Source: Actinoplanes sichuanensis (lineage in GTDB: Bacteria; Actinomycetota; Actinomycetes; Mycobacteriales; Micromonosporaceae). From it: 64,000 nt of DNA. The stretch is taken from the NCBI RefSeq assembly GCF_033097365.1, contig NZ_AP028461.1, forward strand, positions 12,055,501 through 12,119,500. Reading direction: 5' to 3'. The notes below the pieces were generated by a model, which saw nothing but the letters and a program-made list of their open reading frames with translations, was not told the DNA's origin and ran no database searches. Below are positions 33,526 through 42,137 of the stretch, piece by piece (the first letter of the stretch is position 1; each line of letters starts with the position of its first letter). Position numbers and translations under genes: made by a program.

Positions 33526-34148
33526 CAACCGACGACCTTCTCCAAGGCACGGCCGCGGTGATCGTCGACTGGGACGGCACCGTCGTCGACAGCCAGGACG
33601 CCAACTTCGCTGCCCTGTCCGCGGCGCTACTGCCGTACAGCGTGAGCCTCGACCGGCCCTGGTACGAGCAGCACGTCGGTCTGTCGATCGCCGAGCTGCT
33701 GACCGAGATCGCCGCGATCCATGGCGACCTTCCCACCAGCACGATCATCGAGGCCAGCCGGAGCCGGCTCCTGGCCAGCCTCGACCAGCTCCAGCCCATC
33801 GCCGCCACCATCGAGCTGCTCGATGCGGCCACCGACCGGGGCTTGCCCTGCGCCGTCGCGTCCGGAGCGGCCCGGGTCCTGGTCGAGGGCGGTATCCGGG
33901 CCCTGAATCTCGCCCACCTGTTCACGGCCACGATCACCCGCGAGAACGTCGTGCGCGGCAAGCCGGCACCCGACCTGTTTCTGCACGCTGCCGGCGTACT
34001 GGCCGTCGACGCGCGTCGTTGTCTCGCCGTCGATGACGCGGCCGACGGTGTCGCCGCCGCCCGCGCGGCCGGCATGCGTGTGCTCACCGTGCGGCAGGGC
34101 CGGCTCGTCCCCACGCACGTTCCAGCCGTCGTGGCGGACCCGTCGTGA
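33507..34148 (+). CDS. HAD-superfamily phosphatase
   Basis: About 213 aa; the ATG at 33507 has AGGGAGGT 7 nt upstream. DWDGTVVDS is HAD motif I, VASGAARV motif II, the Lys is in RGKPAPDLF and AVDDAADGVAAA is motif IV. This is the beta-phosphoglucomutase/phosphatase branch with a helical cap. It may remove phosphate from a nucleotide or sugar phosphate intermediate. Confidence 0.85.
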   Translation: MVSARLTTDDLLQGTAAVIVDWDGTVVDSQDANFAALSAALLPYSVSLDRPWYEQHVGLSIAELLTEIAAIHGDLPTSTIIEASRSRLLASLDQLQPIAATIELLDAATDRGLPCAVASGAARVLVEGGIRALNLAHLFTATITRENVVRGKPAPDLFLHAAGVLAVDARRCLAVDDAADGVAAARAAGMRVLTVRQGRLVPTHVPAVVADPS

Positions 34149-34260
34149 GCCGAAAAGCCGGCACCCGTGCTGCAGCCGAGGGCGCCGGCCAGCGGCGGGC
34201 TTGCCCGAGTTGGTTCGTCGCTGAGGCCATCAACCTGTCCGCCGTCTGCAGGGGGCCTGC

Positions 34261-34968
34261 ATGATCGCCTCAGTACAGGCTGGTCCGTTCCGGGTGAGCG
34301 TCGAGGGTATTAACGGCGTGGGGAAGACGAGCGCCGTCCAGAAGGCGGCGGCTCTGCTCGGCGCTCGCGGGGTCCTGCTTGACGAGCTCACCGACCAGGT
34401 GAACGACGTGCTGTTGTCGAGGGTGATCGCCGCGTTGAGCGGCACGGGTGACCCGTTCCTGCGGACCGGTCACCCGGTGGTGGAGACCCTCGCCTTGCTG
34501 GCGCTGCAGGTACGCAAGACCGAGCGCCTGGCGGGGCAGTACCTGGCGGGTGTCGACGTGATCATCGAGGACCGCGGTGTGGACTCCGTCGCCGTCTACC
34601 AGGCCGCCATCTTGTGCTCTGGATACCCGGCGGCCCGGCCGGAACAGGTGGCGCGCCGCATCCTTGCCGATGCCCGGCGCTGGTGTGGCCTTCCCGATAA
34701 GACGCTCCTGCTCACCGGTGACCCGGAGGTGTGTACCCAGCGCTTCGGCCATCGCATCGAGCGGCCTCTTTCTGCTGAGGATGCCCGCCTGATCACCGAG
34801 ATCGACCGGCTGTACCGGGTGATGGCCGACGACGACCCCGAGCGCTACATCGTCCTCGACGTCGCCGACCTGTCACCCCAGGAGACCGCCGGTGTGGTGC
34901 ACCAGACCGTGACCGGGCTCCTGGAACGGCGACGGCACATCCCTGCCATGAGGAGACCCTCCGCATGA
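34261..34968 (+). CDS. Thymidylate-kinase-like P-loop kinase, copy 1
   Basis: About 235 aa. The Walker A is GINGVGKT (residues 16-23) and the DR-type motif is IIEDRGVDS near residue 102, as in dTMP kinases. The first half carries an unusual DPFLRTGHPV segment that recurs in the next gene. It probably phosphorylates a nucleotide or nucleoside. A housekeeping dTMP kinase is unlikely given the tandem arrangement. The end overlaps copy 2 by 4 nt. The 112 bp upstream show no gene. Confidence 0.75.
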   Translation: MIASVQAGPFRVSVEGINGVGKTSAVQKAAALLGARGVLLDELTDQVNDVLLSRVIAALSGTGDPFLRTGHPVVETLALLALQVRKTERLAGQYLAGVDVIIEDRGVDSVAVYQAAILCSGYPAARPEQVARRILADARRWCGLPDKTLLLTGDPEVCTQRFGHRIERPLSAEDARLITEIDRLYRVMADDDPERYIVLDVADLSPQETAGVVHQTVTGLLERRRHIPAMRRPSA

Positions 34969-35741
34969 CCGCTGTTACGGAACTGTCCCGGTGCACCCGC
35001 GGCACGCTGGTCTCCGTCGAAGGGGTCACCGGAGTCGGAAAGACCTACCTGACCCGCCATGCCATCGACCTGTTGGACACCACGCCGTCGCTGCTGGAGG
35101 AATTTTCCGCGCGCACGGACACCCCACCGGACTTGAGCTCAGCGCTGCTGCGGGCTCTGCGCGAAGCCAGCGCCGGCGATCCCTTCCTGCGCGGTGGCAC
35201 ACCCATGGCCGAGGCACTGGTGCTGCTGGCCATCAAACGACACGATCTCGACTCCGTCATCGCTGAACTCGCCGGCGGCCGTCCCGTCATCGAGGGCCGC
35301 GGCGTCGACAGCACCGCCGTTTGCCAAGCCGTCCTGCTGCACCCCGACGACCCGGCCGCCGCCCTCGCGATGGCGACCGCGCTGCTGAGGTTGGCGGCGT
35401 CCTACCGCCCTCTGCCGGACCGCACCATCCTCGTCACCGACGACCCTCACCGGGCGATCACCCGCGCTCAGCGCCGCGATCAGTGTGTCTTCACCGACGA
35501 GCAGGCGACCTTCATGCGCTCCGTGTGTGCCCTCTTCGAGCAAGTAGCAACCACCGATCCCGCACGCTACCGCGTCGTGGATCGGCGCACCCTCGGAGAA
35601 CACGACGCCACACGCCTCATCGGCTCGTTGATCCAGAACACGGACGTCGAGCTCACCTGCGTCAGCGAACCGTGGCAGGGCCCGCAGGCCCCATGCATGT
35701 ACTGCGGCCGGCCTCAGCAGCATCCCCTCACCGGCGACTGA
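34965..35741 (+). CDS. Thymidylate-kinase-like P-loop protein, copy 2, with Cys-rich tail
   Basis: About 258 aa, a tandem paralogue of the preceding kinase: GVTGVGKT P-loop and DPFLRGGTPM are shared. The DR motif is altered to EGRGVDS, losing the Asp that helps orient substrate phosphate, so substrate or activity may have changed. The C-terminus adds a CVSEPWQGPQAPCMYCGR tail, a possible zinc knuckle absent from copy 1. The two may act as a heterodimer or on successive phosphorylations. Confidence 0.7.
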   Translation: MTAVTELSRCTRGTLVSVEGVTGVGKTYLTRHAIDLLDTTPSLLEEFSARTDTPPDLSSALLRALREASAGDPFLRGGTPMAEALVLLAIKRHDLDSVIAELAGGRPVIEGRGVDSTAVCQAVLLHPDDPAAALAMATALLRLAASYRPLPDRTILVTDDPHRAITRAQRRDQCVFTDEQATFMRSVCALFEQVATTDPARYRVVDRRTLGEHDATRLIGSLIQNTDVELTCVSEPWQGPQAPCMYCGRPQQHPLTGD

Positions 35742-35764
35742 GTCCCTCGAAACCGAGGAGCGTT

Positions 35765-36721
35765 ATGCCCGTCCTGCACTCCACGAAGAACCTCGAGATC
35801 GTCGAACCTGCGACGGCGGACCGAACCGGCGTGGGGATCTTCGAGTACACCGACCACTACACCGTCTTCCACTACGGCCGGATGCCGGATCCGATACCCG
35901 GTAAGGGCGAAGCGACCTGCCGCATGGCCGTCTTCAACTTTCGGATGCTGCAAGCCGCCGGTGTGCCCACCCACTTCCGGCGTTTCCTTCCCCCGAACCA
36001 GATCGAATTCGACCTGGCGCGGCTACCCGAACCGGGGACCGGCCGACTCGCCGACAACACTCTGATCCCCGTGCAGGTCCTGGTCCGTAACGAACTTCCG
36101 CAGGGCAGCTCTGTGCATCGCCGGCTCGCCAGCGGAACGCTCACCCTCGACGAGGTCGGGCTTACGGATATGCCGAAGGTCGGTGAGCGCTTGCTGCAAC
36201 CGCTGGTCGAGTTCGCCACCATGTTCGAGCCCGTCAACCGGTTCGTCGGCCGCTCCGAAGCCGTCCAGCTGGCCGGTCTGAGCGCGGGGCAGCTTCGCGT
36301 CATGAGCGACATCACGGTCAAAGCCAACGAGGTGCTGGCCGGGCACGCCGAACGGGTCGGCCTGACCTTCTCTGACGGCAAGGCCGAGTTTCTTTCGACG
36401 AACGACGAGCGCATCGTGCTGGCTGACAGTCCCGGCACCCCGGACGAGGCTCGCCTGTTGTTCAGCGGCGTCCATTGCGGCAAGCAGGTTCTGCGGAACT
36501 GGTACGTGAACAACGGACTCGAGGTACCCACGGGCCGGCTGATCGCCGAGGGTGTTCCCCGGGACTTGTGGCCCGAGCCGGCACCCCTGCCCGCAGCCTT
36601 CCTGCCGGTGATGTCGGACCTGTATCGGTCCCTGAGCGAGGCGTGGACAGGTGAACGGCTGTGGAACGCGCCCAGCCTCGACGACGCCACCCGCGCGGTC
36701 ACCGAGGTCATCGGCCGGTGA
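35765..36721 (+). CDS. SAICAR-synthetase (PurC)-like amide ligase
   Basis: About 318 aa, close to PurC length. It follows the PurC plan: FEYTDHYTVFHYGRMPDPIPGKG near the N-terminus, an ILVRN-like LVRNELPQGSSVHRRL, then a long helical half (SDITVKANEVLAGHAERVGLTFSDGKAEF) with VLADSPGTPDEAR where PurC has its DE motif. PurC joins the carboxylate of CAIR to aspartate with ATP. In a cluster that makes 7-carboxy-7-deazaguanine, the obvious idea is amidation of that carboxylate with an amine. It is the best marker that this cluster differs from known deazapurine pathways. Confidence 0.8.
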   Translation: MPVLHSTKNLEIVEPATADRTGVGIFEYTDHYTVFHYGRMPDPIPGKGEATCRMAVFNFRMLQAAGVPTHFRRFLPPNQIEFDLARLPEPGTGRLADNTLIPVQVLVRNELPQGSSVHRRLASGTLTLDEVGLTDMPKVGERLLQPLVEFATMFEPVNRFVGRSEAVQLAGLSAGQLRVMSDITVKANEVLAGHAERVGLTFSDGKAEFLSTNDERIVLADSPGTPDEARLLFSGVHCGKQVLRNWYVNNGLEVPTGRLIAEGVPRDLWPEPAPLPAAFLPVMSDLYRSLSEAWTGERLWNAPSLDDATRAVTEVIGR

Positions 36722-36812
36722 GAAGCAAGGGGACCAGCCGCCGATTGCAGAGAACCTGCATCGCTGGCCTCAACGCCGCCAGCGTCGAGGCAGGACGGAC
36801 GGCGGTGAGCGG

Positions 36813-37490
36813 ATGGGTGGCCTGACCGACGACGAGGCCTTCCGCAAGACGACGTTCGTGGTCATCGATTTCGAGGCCACGACACCCACCGGGTCGCCGG
36901 CTCAACCGGTCGAGGTCGCCGTTCTCGCGCTGCGTTACGACGGTGAATGGCGGGAGACCGGGCGCGGGACCTCACTGATCCGGCCGCCCGCGTTCGCCCC
37001 GGTGACACCGGCGTTCACCGCTCAGACGGGGCTGACTGCCGCGGAGCTGGAGGCCGCGCCGACCCCGGCAGAAGCGCTGGGTGCGCTGGACCGCCGCTTC
37101 ACGGCCGGCACGTCGTATCTGCTGGTGGCTCAGCACGCCGCCACCGAGGCCAACCTGATCTACCACCAGCGGCAGCACTGCCCGGCACTGGCCCGCATCA
37201 ACCTGCTGGACACGATCCCGCTGGCCAAACGCTGCGTTCCCGGGCTGATCAACTACCGGCTGGACACGCTCCTTGCGTACTTCGGCATCGCCCAGCCGGT
37301 AGACCGCCATCGGGCACCAGCAGACGTCGCCGTCACCGCGCAGCTGTTCCGCCGGCTCATCGCTGTGGCGCACGACAACGGTGAAGTCGACAGCCTCGCC
37401 GGACTCGTGAAGATCGCGGGGCGGGCGGCCCAAGGCAACGCGCCCGTGCAGGAGGAACTGTTCGAGATTGCACCTCAGGAAGCTGAGTAG
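36813..37490 (+). CDS. DEDD-type 3'-5' exonuclease
   Basis: About 225 aa from the ATG at 36813. Exo I is VIDFEATTP (Asp-Glu), Exo III is HRAPADVAV (His...Asp), and Exo II reads QHAATEANLIYHQ, where Glu stands in for the usual Asp. This is the DnaQ/RNase T fold. Related stand-alone exonucleases are scattered in actinomycete islands. It could remove analogue nucleotides from nucleic acids as self-protection, but that is speculation. The 90 bp before it show nothing. Confidence 0.75.
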   Translation: MGGLTDDEAFRKTTFVVIDFEATTPTGSPAQPVEVAVLALRYDGEWRETGRGTSLIRPPAFAPVTPAFTAQTGLTAAELEAAPTPAEALGALDRRFTAGTSYLLVAQHAATEANLIYHQRQHCPALARINLLDTIPLAKRCVPGLINYRLDTLLAYFGIAQPVDRHRAPADVAVTAQLFRRLIAVAHDNGEVDSLAGLVKIAGRAAQGNAPVQEELFEIAPQEAE

Positions 37491-37493
37491 CGC

Positions 37494-38153
37494 GTGAGCC
37501 GAGAGGACGGTGCGACCGTGACGGACGACACCCCGCTGGAGCATGAAGAGGTTCCGTTCTGGTTCGACCCGCTGTGTCCCTGGGCCTGGATCACCTCGCG
37601 GTGGCTGCTGGAGGTCGAGCAGGTCCGGCCCGTACGCGCGGACTGGCGCATCATGTCGCTGGCTTACCTTAACCTCGAGCAGCGCGAGGGCAAGGGTCTC
37701 AGCGAGGACTACCGGGCGCTGATGGAGCGGGCCTGGGGGCCGGTGCGGGTGTGCGCGGCCGCCGTCGAACAGGCCGGTCCTCAGGTGCTCGGTGGCTTGT
37801 ACACCGCCATCGGTGTTCGGCTGCACAACCAACGACGCCGCGACGATCCCGCGGTCCTGCCCGAGGCCCTCGCCGACGTCGGTCTTTCCGAGTCGCTGGC
37901 CGCCGCAGCGGCCAGCACCCAGTTCGATCAGCAGATCAAGCGATCGCATCATCAGGCGTTCGACGAGGTCGGGCTCGACGTCGGCACACCCGTGCTGCGC
38001 ATCAGGGGCACGGCTCTCTTCGGGCCCGTCATCACCCCGGCACCGCGAGGGGAGGCCGCCGGGCGGCTGTGGGACGGCCTGACTCTGGTCGCGGGGACCG
38101 ACGGATTCTTCGAGCTCAAACGCACCCGGACCCGTAAAGCGTCTTTCGAGTGA
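37494..38153 (+). CDS. DsbA-family oxidoreductase, mycothiol-dependent nitroreductase type
   Basis: About 219 aa from a GTG; a second GTG at 37518 is possible. The protein matches the mycobacterial Rv2466c type: FWFDPLCPWAWITSRW, MSLAYLN, RAWGPVRVCAAA, HHQAFDEVGLDVGTP and the closing FFELKRTRT. Rv2466c has CPWC, whereas here the second Cys is Ala (CPWA), leaving a monothiol site. Role in this cluster unknown; thiol-dependent detoxification is possible. Confidence 0.85.
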   Translation: MSREDGATVTDDTPLEHEEVPFWFDPLCPWAWITSRWLLEVEQVRPVRADWRIMSLAYLNLEQREGKGLSEDYRALMERAWGPVRVCAAAVEQAGPQVLGGLYTAIGVRLHNQRRRDDPAVLPEALADVGLSESLAAAAASTQFDQQIKRSHHQAFDEVGLDVGTPVLRIRGTALFGPVITPAPRGEAAGRLWDGLTLVAGTDGFFELKRTRTRKASFE

Positions 38154-38278
38154 GCCCACTGGTCGCAGGTGAGGACGCGGCCGACGTGTGTGCGCTGAGC
38201 CGCGCGCGAGTCGACCTGACTGCTCAGCGACACTGTGCCGGGCTGTTTCGGCCGGCACAGTCCGGGAGCCGGTCCGGC

Positions 38279-38833
38279 TCAGCCCATCCGGCCGGAGGGC
38301 GCGCACGCGCGGCGGATCCGGGGTCCCACCAGACGCTCGGCCTCGTCGAGCCGGTACCACGCCGCACTCGTCACCTCCGATTCCTGAAGGCTGCCCACAT
38401 CGCCTGTCGTCGTGAAGGCGTAGCCCAGGTCCAGATGGAAGTGCTCGGGCTCATCTTTCTGGGGTCGAGCAGGTACCCGCCCGAACTCGACATAGACGGG
38501 CTCCTGGGATACCGCTACGACCGAGTCGGGGTCGATGCCGGTCTCCTCCGCAAGCTCGCGCACCGCGGCGTCGATCAGCGTCGTGTCGCTCGGCTCAAGA
38601 TGCCCACCGGGTTGCAGCGGAATCCCGTACGCGAGGTGCCCGACGAGCAGGATCTCCTCCCCGCGCGTCAGCAGCGCGCCGACCGTCACGTGCATGTCGA
38701 AATTGCGGCGGGAGGCGAAGTCCTTGCCTCGCGCCAGAAGCTCGACCGGCTCGGCCAGCAGTGTCTTCTCCTCGGGATACCGGTCGAGATAGGCGGTGAG
38801 GGCTTCCGCAATCTCCGAGTCAGCGATCGACAC
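38279..38833 (-). CDS. Nudix hydrolase
   Basis: About 184 aa, GTG start at 38833. The Nudix box is GGHLEPSDTTLIDAAVRELAEETGI, with an Asp at the first acidic position and an intact REL-EETGI core. These enzymes hydrolyse nucleoside diphosphates linked to other groups. It is the only minus-strand gene between 25.5 and 50 kb, so it is probably not part of the main operon. Confidence 0.87.
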   Translation of the reverse strand: MSIADSEIAEALTAYLDRYPEEKTLLAEPVELLARGKDFASRRNFDMHVTVGALLTRGEEILLVGHLAYGIPLQPGGHLEPSDTTLIDAAVRELAEETGIDPDSVVAVSQEPVYVEFGRVPARPQKDEPEHFHLDLGYAFTTTGDVGSLQESEVTSAAWYRLDEAERLVGPRIRRACAPSGRMG

Positions 38834-39160
38834 GAGACGCCTCCAAGGCAGTCGGATTCAATGCGTTTGCCGGCGCAGCACATGCCTCACACTTTGAGGC
38901 TCCGCTGGCCGGCGACGACCGAACCCGGCGAACCTACCGCGTCCGTCAAGCCCGTACACGCACAACGACTTACGTGTTCTGGCGTAGACACCCGGGCGCG
39001 CGATCCCGCTATGCGAGTGGGTCACTGCCCGGCACCGTCGGCGTCGGCGCCCCGCACCCGTCGATCGCTGCCCGCCGAGCGCAAGCTCATCAACGTCGAT
39101 TTGGCCTCGTGGACGCCACTGGCGACCGCTGTAGCCGCCACAGTGGTGAGGCCGGTAGAC
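38834..39160. other. Promoter-bearing gap before the ABC transporter
   Basis: Divergent space between the Nudix gene and the transporter. Open frames run through it but none has a clear start. No repeat element like those at 2.7, 10.2 and 28.0 kb is present. Nothing else is recognisable. Confidence 0.45.
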
Positions 39161-39352
39161 GTGAGCGGTCTACGACACGCGCTATTCGACCATTTGTGCG
39201 AATGCGTTGCCCGGTTAGACGGACTGCGTCGTGTCCGCGACAGCCCGCCACCCCGGGAGGCGAGTACCGATATGGGGGTGACTCCACAACATGCCGCCTC
39301 CCTCCCAGTTCTGACGATGCGGACCGCCCGGAAGGAGGAAATGAGCAGGTGA
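39161..39352 (+). CDS. Possible small protein coupled to the ABC transporter
   Basis: A 63-codon frame from a GTG at 39161 ends with a TGA overlapping the transporter GTG. It has a CEC pair, a Pro-rich middle and a basic end (MRTARKEEMSR). No good ribosome binding site precedes 39161; an internal ATG at 39272 has GGGAGG 11 nt upstream. The AAGGAGG near its end is the ribosome binding site of the transporter. It may be an upstream frame rather than a real protein. Confidence 0.25.
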   Translation: MSGLRHALFDHLCECVARLDGLRRVRDSPPPREASTDMGVTPQHAASLPVLTMRTARKEEMSR

Positions 39353-41331
39353 GCGCCGTTGTGGACAAGTCCAATGCCGATCCGAGTATCCCGGCGCAGA
39401 GCGGGGGAAAGCCTGCCGAGGCGGTTCTTCCGGAGTTCCGGCGCAGCTGGTGGGAGACCGGCATGCGTGCCCGTGCGGATGCCGGTGTGCTGGGTGTCTT
39501 CGCCGAGCTGCCTGGCCTGATCAGCAAAGCGGTGCGGGTGGCGTGGCGCGCCGACCGGCTGCGCACGCTGCTGGTAGCTGTTGCGACGGTGGGTGCGGGC
39601 TCGATGGCGGCTTTCGGGCTGCTGGCGACCCAGCGGATCCTGATCGAGTTGTTCGCGGCCGGCCCGACCCCGGACCGGGTGCGGGCGGCGGTGCCGGCGC
39701 TGGCGTGGCTGGCCGTGGTCACCGCGATCCGCGGCGCGCTGGGCATGGTCGTCGGGTACGCCCTCAACGGGCTGACACCGCGGGTGCTGCTCGACGTGGA
39801 GAAGGAGTTGTTCGCCGACACGACCGCGGTCGAGCTGCGGGCCTTCGACGACGACCAGTTCGCTGAAGGCATGGAGCGAGCGACCCGTGGCACGGAGGCC
39901 GCGATCGAGCTAGTGCAGACGGTGATGAACCTGTTCGCGGGCCTGGTGAGCTTGCTGGCGGTCGTCGTCGCTGTGGTGGCCATCCACCCGCTGCTGCTGG
40001 TAGCGCTGCTCGTAGCGACCGTCCCTACCGGGTATGCCGCCCTGCGCGCCGGGCACGTCAAGTTCGGCAGTTACCTGGCCTCCTCCACCCGGCGGCGTCG
40101 GCAGTGGGTGCTGCAGCGGCTGATGGCCGAACGCGACTCGGCCGCGGAGCTGCGGTCGTACGGCCTGCGGCCGTTCCTGCTCGGCCTGTACGACAAGGTG
40201 ATGGGCGCACAGGTCGCCGAGGAACTGCGGGTGGCCCGGCGGGTCACCACCACCATGAGTATCGGAGCGACGATCGGCGGCGTCGCGTTGACGGGCGTCT
40301 ACGTACTGCTCGGTGTGCTGCTGCTCAACGGGCACATCCCGCTGGCCGCCGCGACCACGTGCGTGATCGCGGTGCAGGCGGCACGCAGTTCCCTGTCCAC
40401 CGTGACCTTCCAGGTCGACAGGGTCTACACCAGCGGCCAGTTCTTCAACGAGTACGTGCGATTCCGGTCGACCGCAGCCCACCATCTCCCGGCCCATGAC
40501 GCTGACAGCGCCGCCGGCTCTCGGCGGGTGGCGCAGCCCTTGACCGAGCTGACCGTTCAGGGTGTGAGCCTGCAGTACCCGGATCGGGAACGGCCGGCAG
40601 TCGACCAGGTGACGGTGACGATCCGGCCGGGCCAGACGATCGCTCTCGTCGGCGAGAACGGCTCCGGCAAATCCACCCTCGCGGCGATGATCGCCGGGCT
40701 CCGCGCCCCGACCGCGGGCACACTGCTGTGGAACGGTCACCCCTACGCCGCCTACGACGTCGACGATCTTCGCGGCCGGATCGCGGTCGCCATGCAAGAT
40801 CATCACCACTGGCCGTTCAGCGCGTCGACGAACATCGCCATGGGTGACATCGGCGCCGACGCCGAACCGGCCCGGATCGAGGCGGCCGCCCGTAAAGCGG
40901 CCGCGCACGACATGATCCTGGAGCTGCCGAACGGCTACGACACCCTGCTGGACAAGACCTTCAAGGACGGCTCGGACCTGTCCGGAGGGCAGTGGCAACG
41001 CGTGGCTGCCGCGCGAGCATTCCTGCGGGACGCCGACGTCCTGATCATGGATGAGCCGTCGTCAGCGCTCGATCCACGCGCCGAACACGCCCTGTTCCAG
41101 GCACTCCGTGACCGGCAGGGCACCAAGACCACCATCCTCATCACCCACCGGCTCGCCAACATCACCCACGCCGACCAGATCCTGGTTCTCCAGCACGGAG
41201 CGCTCATCGAAGCCGGCACCCATCGCCAGCTGATGGCAGCCGCAGGCACCTACGAATCGCTGTTCACCCTGCAGGCGGCCGGATACCAGAGCGAACCGTC
41301 CGCTGTTGCATCTGATGCCGGTGCCGCATGA
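39349..41331 (+). CDS. ABC exporter, fused membrane and ATPase domains
   Basis: About 660 aa, GTG start with GGAAGGAGG upstream. Roughly residues 60-370 form a type IV ABC membrane domain with about six hydrophobic segments. The ATPase follows: GENGSGKST Walker A near 434, LSGGQWQR signature near 543, LIMDEPSSALD Walker B and ITHRLA switch. It would act as a homodimer or with a partner, exporting a small molecule or peptide. It opens a run of ATGA-coupled genes to about 44.6 kb and is a candidate exporter for the cluster products. Confidence 0.9.
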   Translation: MSAVVDKSNADPSIPAQSGGKPAEAVLPEFRRSWWETGMRARADAGVLGVFAELPGLISKAVRVAWRADRLRTLLVAVATVGAGSMAAFGLLATQRILIELFAAGPTPDRVRAAVPALAWLAVVTAIRGALGMVVGYALNGLTPRVLLDVEKELFADTTAVELRAFDDDQFAEGMERATRGTEAAIELVQTVMNLFAGLVSLLAVVVAVVAIHPLLLVALLVATVPTGYAALRAGHVKFGSYLASSTRRRRQWVLQRLMAERDSAAELRSYGLRPFLLGLYDKVMGAQVAEELRVARRVTTTMSIGATIGGVALTGVYVLLGVLLLNGHIPLAAATTCVIAVQAARSSLSTVTFQVDRVYTSGQFFNEYVRFRSTAAHHLPAHDADSAAGSRRVAQPLTELTVQGVSLQYPDRERPAVDQVTVTIRPGQTIALVGENGSGKSTLAAMIAGLRAPTAGTLLWNGHPYAAYDVDDLRGRIAVAMQDHHHWPFSASTNIAMGDIGADAEPARIEAAARKAAAHDMILELPNGYDTLLDKTFKDGSDLSGGQWQRVAAARAFLRDADVLIMDEPSSALDPRAEHALFQALRDRQGTKTTILITHRLANITHADQILVLQHGALIEAGTHRQLMAAAGTYESLFTLQAAGYQSEPSAVASDAGAA

Positions 41332-42137
41332 ACACGCCCGCCGCCGCCAGCGCGCTCGCCCGGCTGAGGCAGGCCCGTACAGCTTGGCTGCATCAGGCAC
41401 TCGAGGTCTTTTCCGCACACCGGTTCGTGGAAGCGGTGTGGGTCGAAGGTTCACTGGGGCGCGGCGACGCCGACGCGTTCAGCGATGTCGACCTGGTGCT
41501 GGCCATCGGCGGATCGGCGCCGCCCTCGGTGTTCGGGGATCCGATCGCAGGGCTGGGACTGCCCGGCCGCGTGTTCTACACCCGCGACAAGCCGAAGAAC
41601 GCCCCGGCCGGCGGCGCCTACCGGGCGGCGTGCGTCGAGCTGGTGGCGTTGCCGGTCCTGGTCGACCTTTACCTGTGGCCGGCGGCGACGGCCACGATGT
41701 CGGCCGCCGCCCGGCGGCTGTTCCAGCGCGGTGACCGGCCACCGCGCAGCGATCTGGCCTTCCTGCCGTTGATCAGTCAGTACCCCAGCGGGGACACCGG
41801 AGACAGTGACCCGTACCAGCCACAGACCGTCCTGATGCTGGTGCAACTGGCCGCGAAATACCTCGCCCGCGGCGATCACGAGCGGGAAGCCGCCATCCGC
41901 CGGCAGCTGCGCGATCCGGCAGACGCCGGCGATGCCGCCGCGCTACGACACCTACTCGCGGCCCGTGTCGACTCGAAGACGGACTCCTCGCTGCAGACAG
42001 CGATCACCGCCGTGCACCGGCTGATCGAGATCGCCGAACACCAGGCCGCGATCGCACCGGAAACCGCGACCTCCCGGTCGGGACTCGCCACGACGACGGC
42101 CGGGACACCACCGACCCGACCCGGGACCACCTCATGA
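41328..42137 (+). CDS. Nucleotidyltransferase-fold protein
   Basis: About 269 aa. The catalytic motif GSLGRGDADAFSDVDLVLA (residues about 41-58) has the Gly-Ser and the Asp-x-Asp of the polymerase-beta nucleotidyltransferase superfamily, resembling aminoglycoside and lincosamide adenylyltransferases. The C-terminal half is helical. It could adenylylate a small molecule as self-protection or tailoring. It overlaps both neighbours by 4 nt. Confidence 0.8.
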   Translation: MNTPAAASALARLRQARTAWLHQALEVFSAHRFVEAVWVEGSLGRGDADAFSDVDLVLAIGGSAPPSVFGDPIAGLGLPGRVFYTRDKPKNAPAGGAYRAACVELVALPVLVDLYLWPAATATMSAAARRLFQRGDRPPRSDLAFLPLISQYPSGDTGDSDPYQPQTVLMLVQLAAKYLARGDHEREAAIRRQLRDPADAGDAAALRHLLAARVDSKTDSSLQTAITAVHRLIEIAEHQAAIAPETATSRSGLATTTAGTPPTRPGTTS

